Origin: an uncultured Bacteroidales bacterium
GTDB lineage: Bacteria > Bacteroidota > Bacteroidia > Bacteroidales > UBA932
Length of the DNA: 7,775 nucleotides
NCBI GenBank assembly: GCA_946627685.1
Contig: CAMOVV010000048.1
Coordinates: forward strand, 1 to 7,775
Direction of reading: 5' to 3'
How positions within the stretch are numbered: the stretch's first letter is position 1; every line of letters starts with the position of its first letter. Shown here piece after piece: positions 6,309 through 7,775 of the stretch. Made by a program: the position numbers and the translations under genes. The notes beneath the pieces are model-generated. The model searched no databases. It was not told the origin of the DNA and saw nothing but the letters and a program-made list of their open reading frames with translations.

Positions 6309-6771
6309 TGATCCGTCAATCCCCGGCCTCCATGGCTACGCACATCGAATTACGCAAAAAGTGCCAAAATCGCGTAATCCGACGCAAATGACATATTCTC
6401 CTCCTATCTTGTGTCTTCAGCATGCGGTTTCCGGCCACGATGCAGACGTTTTCGTGGAAAAAAGGCGGCCAGAATGGCGTCCCGGCACCGCCACCGACGA
6501 GGCACATGATCCTGACTGCGACCTTCTTCTCCGTATAGCCACCAACAACAAGGCCGAGAAGGTGTATGCTTTCTATGAGGACACCACCTCGTACCAGAAC
6601 AACATCGCTTCGATGGGCAAAGACGCTTATGCCGACTTCAACGGAAACGCCGATTACTACGCATACACCAATCTCTATGAAGATTATTCGATGTATTCGT
6701 ACAACACCTGGCACGTTGAGGCTGGATACCTCAGGAACGGCGGATATGACAAGTTCGTCCCTGCCGAGTAA
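6298..6771 (+). CDS. Hypothetical protein; probably the 3' remnant of a tyrosine-rich gene (credible from about 6535)
   Basis: The frame from ATG 6298 gives 157 residues, but only the last 78 look like real protein. Residues about 80-157 (IATNNKAEKVYAFYEDTTSY to GGYDKFVPAE) are soluble and regular, with 13 tyrosines and motifs such as DFNGNADYYAYTNLYEDY and WHVEAGYLRNGGY, and codon use matching the rest of the window. Residues 1-79 (for example VFVEKRRPEWRPGTATDEAH) have composition typical of translated non-coding DNA, and the start lies in a hairpin arm. I read this as the C-terminus of a gene whose front was lost when the recombinase fragment was joined to it. A strong terminator 21 nt after the stop confirms that a real transcription unit once ended here. 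I do not recognise the family; a secreted or surface protein is possible from the Tyr/Asn-rich composition only. Confidence 0.45.
   Translation: MLAPDPSIPGLHGYAHRITQKVPKSRNPTQMTYSPPILCLQHAVSGHDADVFVEKRRPEWRPGTATDEAHDPDCDLLLRIATNNKAEKVYAFYEDTTSYQNNIASMGKDAYADFNGNADYYAYTNLYEDYSMYSYNTWHVEAGYLRNGGYDKFVPAE
6349..6378. repeat. Inverted repeat with 7-bp arms and 16-nt spacer
   Basis: ATTACGC (6349-6355) and GCGTAAT (6372-6378) are perfect reverse complements. The spacing is longer than a normal hairpin loop. It resembles a protein-binding dyad or recombinase arm site, but nothing in the sequence proves either. Confidence 0.4.
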
Positions 6772-6792
6772 ATCTTGAATCTGATATTTCTC

Positions 6793-6830
6793 AATCCTCC
6801 GGAGCCGTCAGGGTCCCGGAGGATTTTTTT
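6793..6830 (+). terminator. Strong intrinsic terminator
   Basis: AATCCTCCGG (6793-6802) pairs perfectly with CCGGAGGATT (6816-6825) across a 13-nt loop, and seven T residues occupy 6824-6830. It begins 21 nt after the stop codon at 6771 and ends the plus-strand transcript there, separating it from the next promoter. Confidence 0.92.
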
Positions 6831-6860
6831 GTCCGGACGCCGCTGCGCCGCATTCGACGG

Positions 6861-6890
6861 ACCCCGGCGGAATTTGTATTTTGCCGGGGT
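6861..6890. promoter_or_regulatory. Perfect 8-bp dyad enclosing the -33 box (candidate operator)
   Basis: ACCCCGGC (6861-6868) and GCCGGGGT (6883-6890) are perfect reverse complements separated by 14 nt, and the -33 TTTG box (6873-6876) lies inside that spacer. A dimeric regulator bound here would compete with RNA polymerase. No T run follows, so a terminator is unlikely. Operator function is inference. Confidence 0.45.
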
Positions 6891-6903
6891 TTGGCTATAT
6901 TTG
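6873..6903 (+). promoter_or_regulatory. Consensus Bacteroidetes promoter of the BACON-type lipoprotein gene
   Basis: TTTG (6873-6876), a 19-nt spacer and TATATTTG (6896-6903) match the Bacteroidetes housekeeping consensus TTTG-N19-TAnnTTTG at every defined position. Transcription should begin near 6910, leaving a leader of only about 15 nt before the ATG at 6924. It is the best promoter in the window and lies cleanly after the terminator of the preceding unit. Confidence 0.8.
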
Positions 6904-6923
6904 TACCTTACACCAAATATTCA

Positions 6924-7775
6924 ATGAATATGAAACTGTTCAAATGGACAATTGCGGCCCTTGTATCCTTCGCCCTCGCCTCTTGCGGAGGGCAAAAGGA
7001 GGAGAACGGAACAAACAATGGTTCCGGCGGCGGTAATTCGGAGATTACCCTCGGTTCTCCGAGCCCTTCTTCAGCCCTCGAAGAGGATGTCGTCGGGCAT
7101 AACAAGATTTTTACGGTCGCCTGTTCCGGCACCCTTGACGCCAAGATGCAGGACGGCTCCTGGGCGACGGTGAAGAATGTCCAGAAGATAAACGGCACCA
7201 CCACGTGGAACGTCACCGTGGAGATTGCTTTCAACAGTACAGACGAAGTCCGCGAGGACAAGCTGATTCTCTCTGCCGGGAGCAAGAAGGCGGAGGCCAC
7301 CATCAGGCAGAAGCCCATTTCTTCCCTGCTGGGCAGCACTACGGAGATAGTACTCGAAGGAATGGAGCCTTCCTCCATCACCCTTAACTTCCCCATAGAC
7401 TGGGAAATATCCCTCACCGACACCAAGGCGGTCAACGACTGGCTGTCGATTTCCCCCGCCTCCGGAAGCGCTAATTCGGCGGTGAAGGTGGTGTTTACTC
7501 CCAAGTCCCTGAATCTCACTGTTCAGGACAGGAAAGCCTTCGGAAAGATAGACCTCGGGGGGGGCACCCTCTACCTTGACATTTCACAGGCCTCGTTCCT
7601 TCCTTCGGAGGAGTTCATCGCCGAAGACGCCCCTTACGGACTGTACAATATCTATGAGGACGGCGGCGGCATAGTCTATGACGAGCTGGCCCATCAGCTG
7701 AACTGGCTCGTTTCCTCCTCGATGAGGAATTTCCGCATCGTGGATCCTGCCGGAAAGGCCTATATCGAGTTCGCC
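6924..7775 (+). CDS. Surface lipoprotein with two BACON-like/Ig-like domains, 3' end beyond window
   Basis: An open frame of 284 codons that is still open at the right edge. MNMKLFKWTI leads to a hydrophobic stretch and the lipobox LASC (Cys21; Cys19 if the second Met at 6930 is used). A Gly/Asn/Ser-rich linker follows (residues 22-40). Residues about 41-131 form a beta-sandwich-like module ending KAEATIRQKP. Residues about 140-223 form a second one containing WLSISPASGSA (173-183), a regularly spaced KVVFTP strand, and a terminal LYLDISQAS. The W-L-S-I-S-P-x-S-G pattern and the closing Q-A/Q-K are typical of BACON domains, which are common in Bacteroidetes extracellular proteins. A third region with aromatic and acidic residues (APYGLYNIYEDGGG) starts near 225 and is cut by the window. 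It may bind glycan or mucin or act as a spacer for a downstream domain. It has its own strong promoter and a very short leader, and is independent of the susC operon. Confidence 0.9.
   Translation, partial: MNMKLFKWTIAALVSFALASCGGQKEENGTNNGSGGGNSEITLGSPSPSSALEEDVVGHNKIFTVACSGTLDAKMQDGSWATVKNVQKINGTTTWNVTVEIAFNSTDEVREDKLILSAGSKKAEATIRQKPISSLLGSTTEIVLEGMEPSSITLNFPIDWEISLTDTKAVNDWLSISPASGSANSAVKVVFTPKSLNLTVQDRKAFGKIDLGGGTLYLDISQASFLPSEEFIAEDAPYGLYNIYEDGGGIVYDELAHQLNWLVSSSMRNFRIVDPAGKAYIEFA

Larger units (their letters stand above)
6247..6534. other. Non-coding, dyad-rich stretch between two gene fragments
   Basis: No convincing gene on either strand. Frames that cross it are short, lack a recognisable domain and have untypical composition. 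It contains a strong imperfect hairpin (6281-6308), a dyad with 7-bp arms (6349-6378) and a smaller one (CCACGA 6435-6440 with TCGTGG 6452-6457). The base composition differs sharply from the AT-rich susC upstream region. It is most simply read as scar or leftover DNA joining the recombinase 5' end to an unrelated gene's 3' end. Confidence 0.5.

Noticed and set aside
6435..6457. CCACGA/TCGTGG dyad in the scar read as a terminator
   Set aside because: It is followed by A residues on the plus strand and no T run follows on the minus strand, so it lacks terminator form; the arms are only 6 bp.
6316..6714. Minus-strand frame of 132 codons across the scar and the tyrosine-rich tail
   Set aside because: Its first half is the complement of the better-supported plus-strand coding tail, and the rest has no recognisable domain or upstream signals.
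6908..7519. Minus-strand frame of 203 codons opposite the BACON-type lipoprotein
   Set aside because: The plus-strand frame has a perfect promoter, lipobox and two domains; the minus-strand frame is its shadow.
1..7775. CRISPR array, tRNA or rRNA genes, complete insertion sequence
   Set aside because: No regularly spaced repeats, no tRNA- or rRNA-like sequence and no transposase frame were found on either strand.

Overview
The window looks like chromosomal DNA from a gut-type member of the order Bacteroidales. The evidence is a SusC/SusD pair, several lipoproteins with Bacteroidetes-style lipoboxes, promoters of the TTTG-N19/20-TAnnTTTG type, AT-rich intergenic DNA and almost no Shine-Dalgarno sequences. 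I would not name a genus.

Positions 1-5556 (minus strand) hold a compact nutrient-uptake operon: susC-like TonB-dependent transporter, susD-like surface lipoprotein, an Ig-like DUF5012-type lipoprotein, and the first 64 codons of a lipocalin-like (Lipid_bd, PF12888-type) lipoprotein that runs off the left edge. Gaps between genes are only 12-13 nt, so they are almost certainly co-transcribed. No glycosidase, sensor or sigma factor is visible, so the substrate cannot be read from this window.

Positions 5557-5928 are a very AT-rich divergent intergenic region and the most interesting part. Two imperfect inverted repeats (5685-5710 and 5849-5874, 22 of 26 positions matching, 14 of 15 in the core) flank about 138 bp. 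That segment contains a Bacteroidetes-type promoter pointing at susC. This is the architecture of a phase-variable invertible promoter, here drawn in the ON orientation. The predicted susC leader downstream of it carries a GC-rich hairpin and an AT-rich hairpin followed by a T run, which could be an attenuator.

Immediately right of the repeats (5929-6246) lies the N-terminal SAM-like DNA-binding domain of a tyrosine recombinase without its catalytic domain. It is probably the remnant of the dedicated invertase. A scrambled, GC-rich stretch (about 6190-6535) with several dyads follows, then the 3' end of an unrelated tyrosine-rich gene (to 6771) that still has its own strong intrinsic terminator (6793-6830). 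This region looks like a recombination scar.

At the right edge a new plus-strand transcription unit starts with a near-perfect promoter (6873-6903), whose -33 box sits inside a perfect 8-bp dyad. It drives a lipoprotein with two BACON-like/Ig-like modules that is open through the end of the window.
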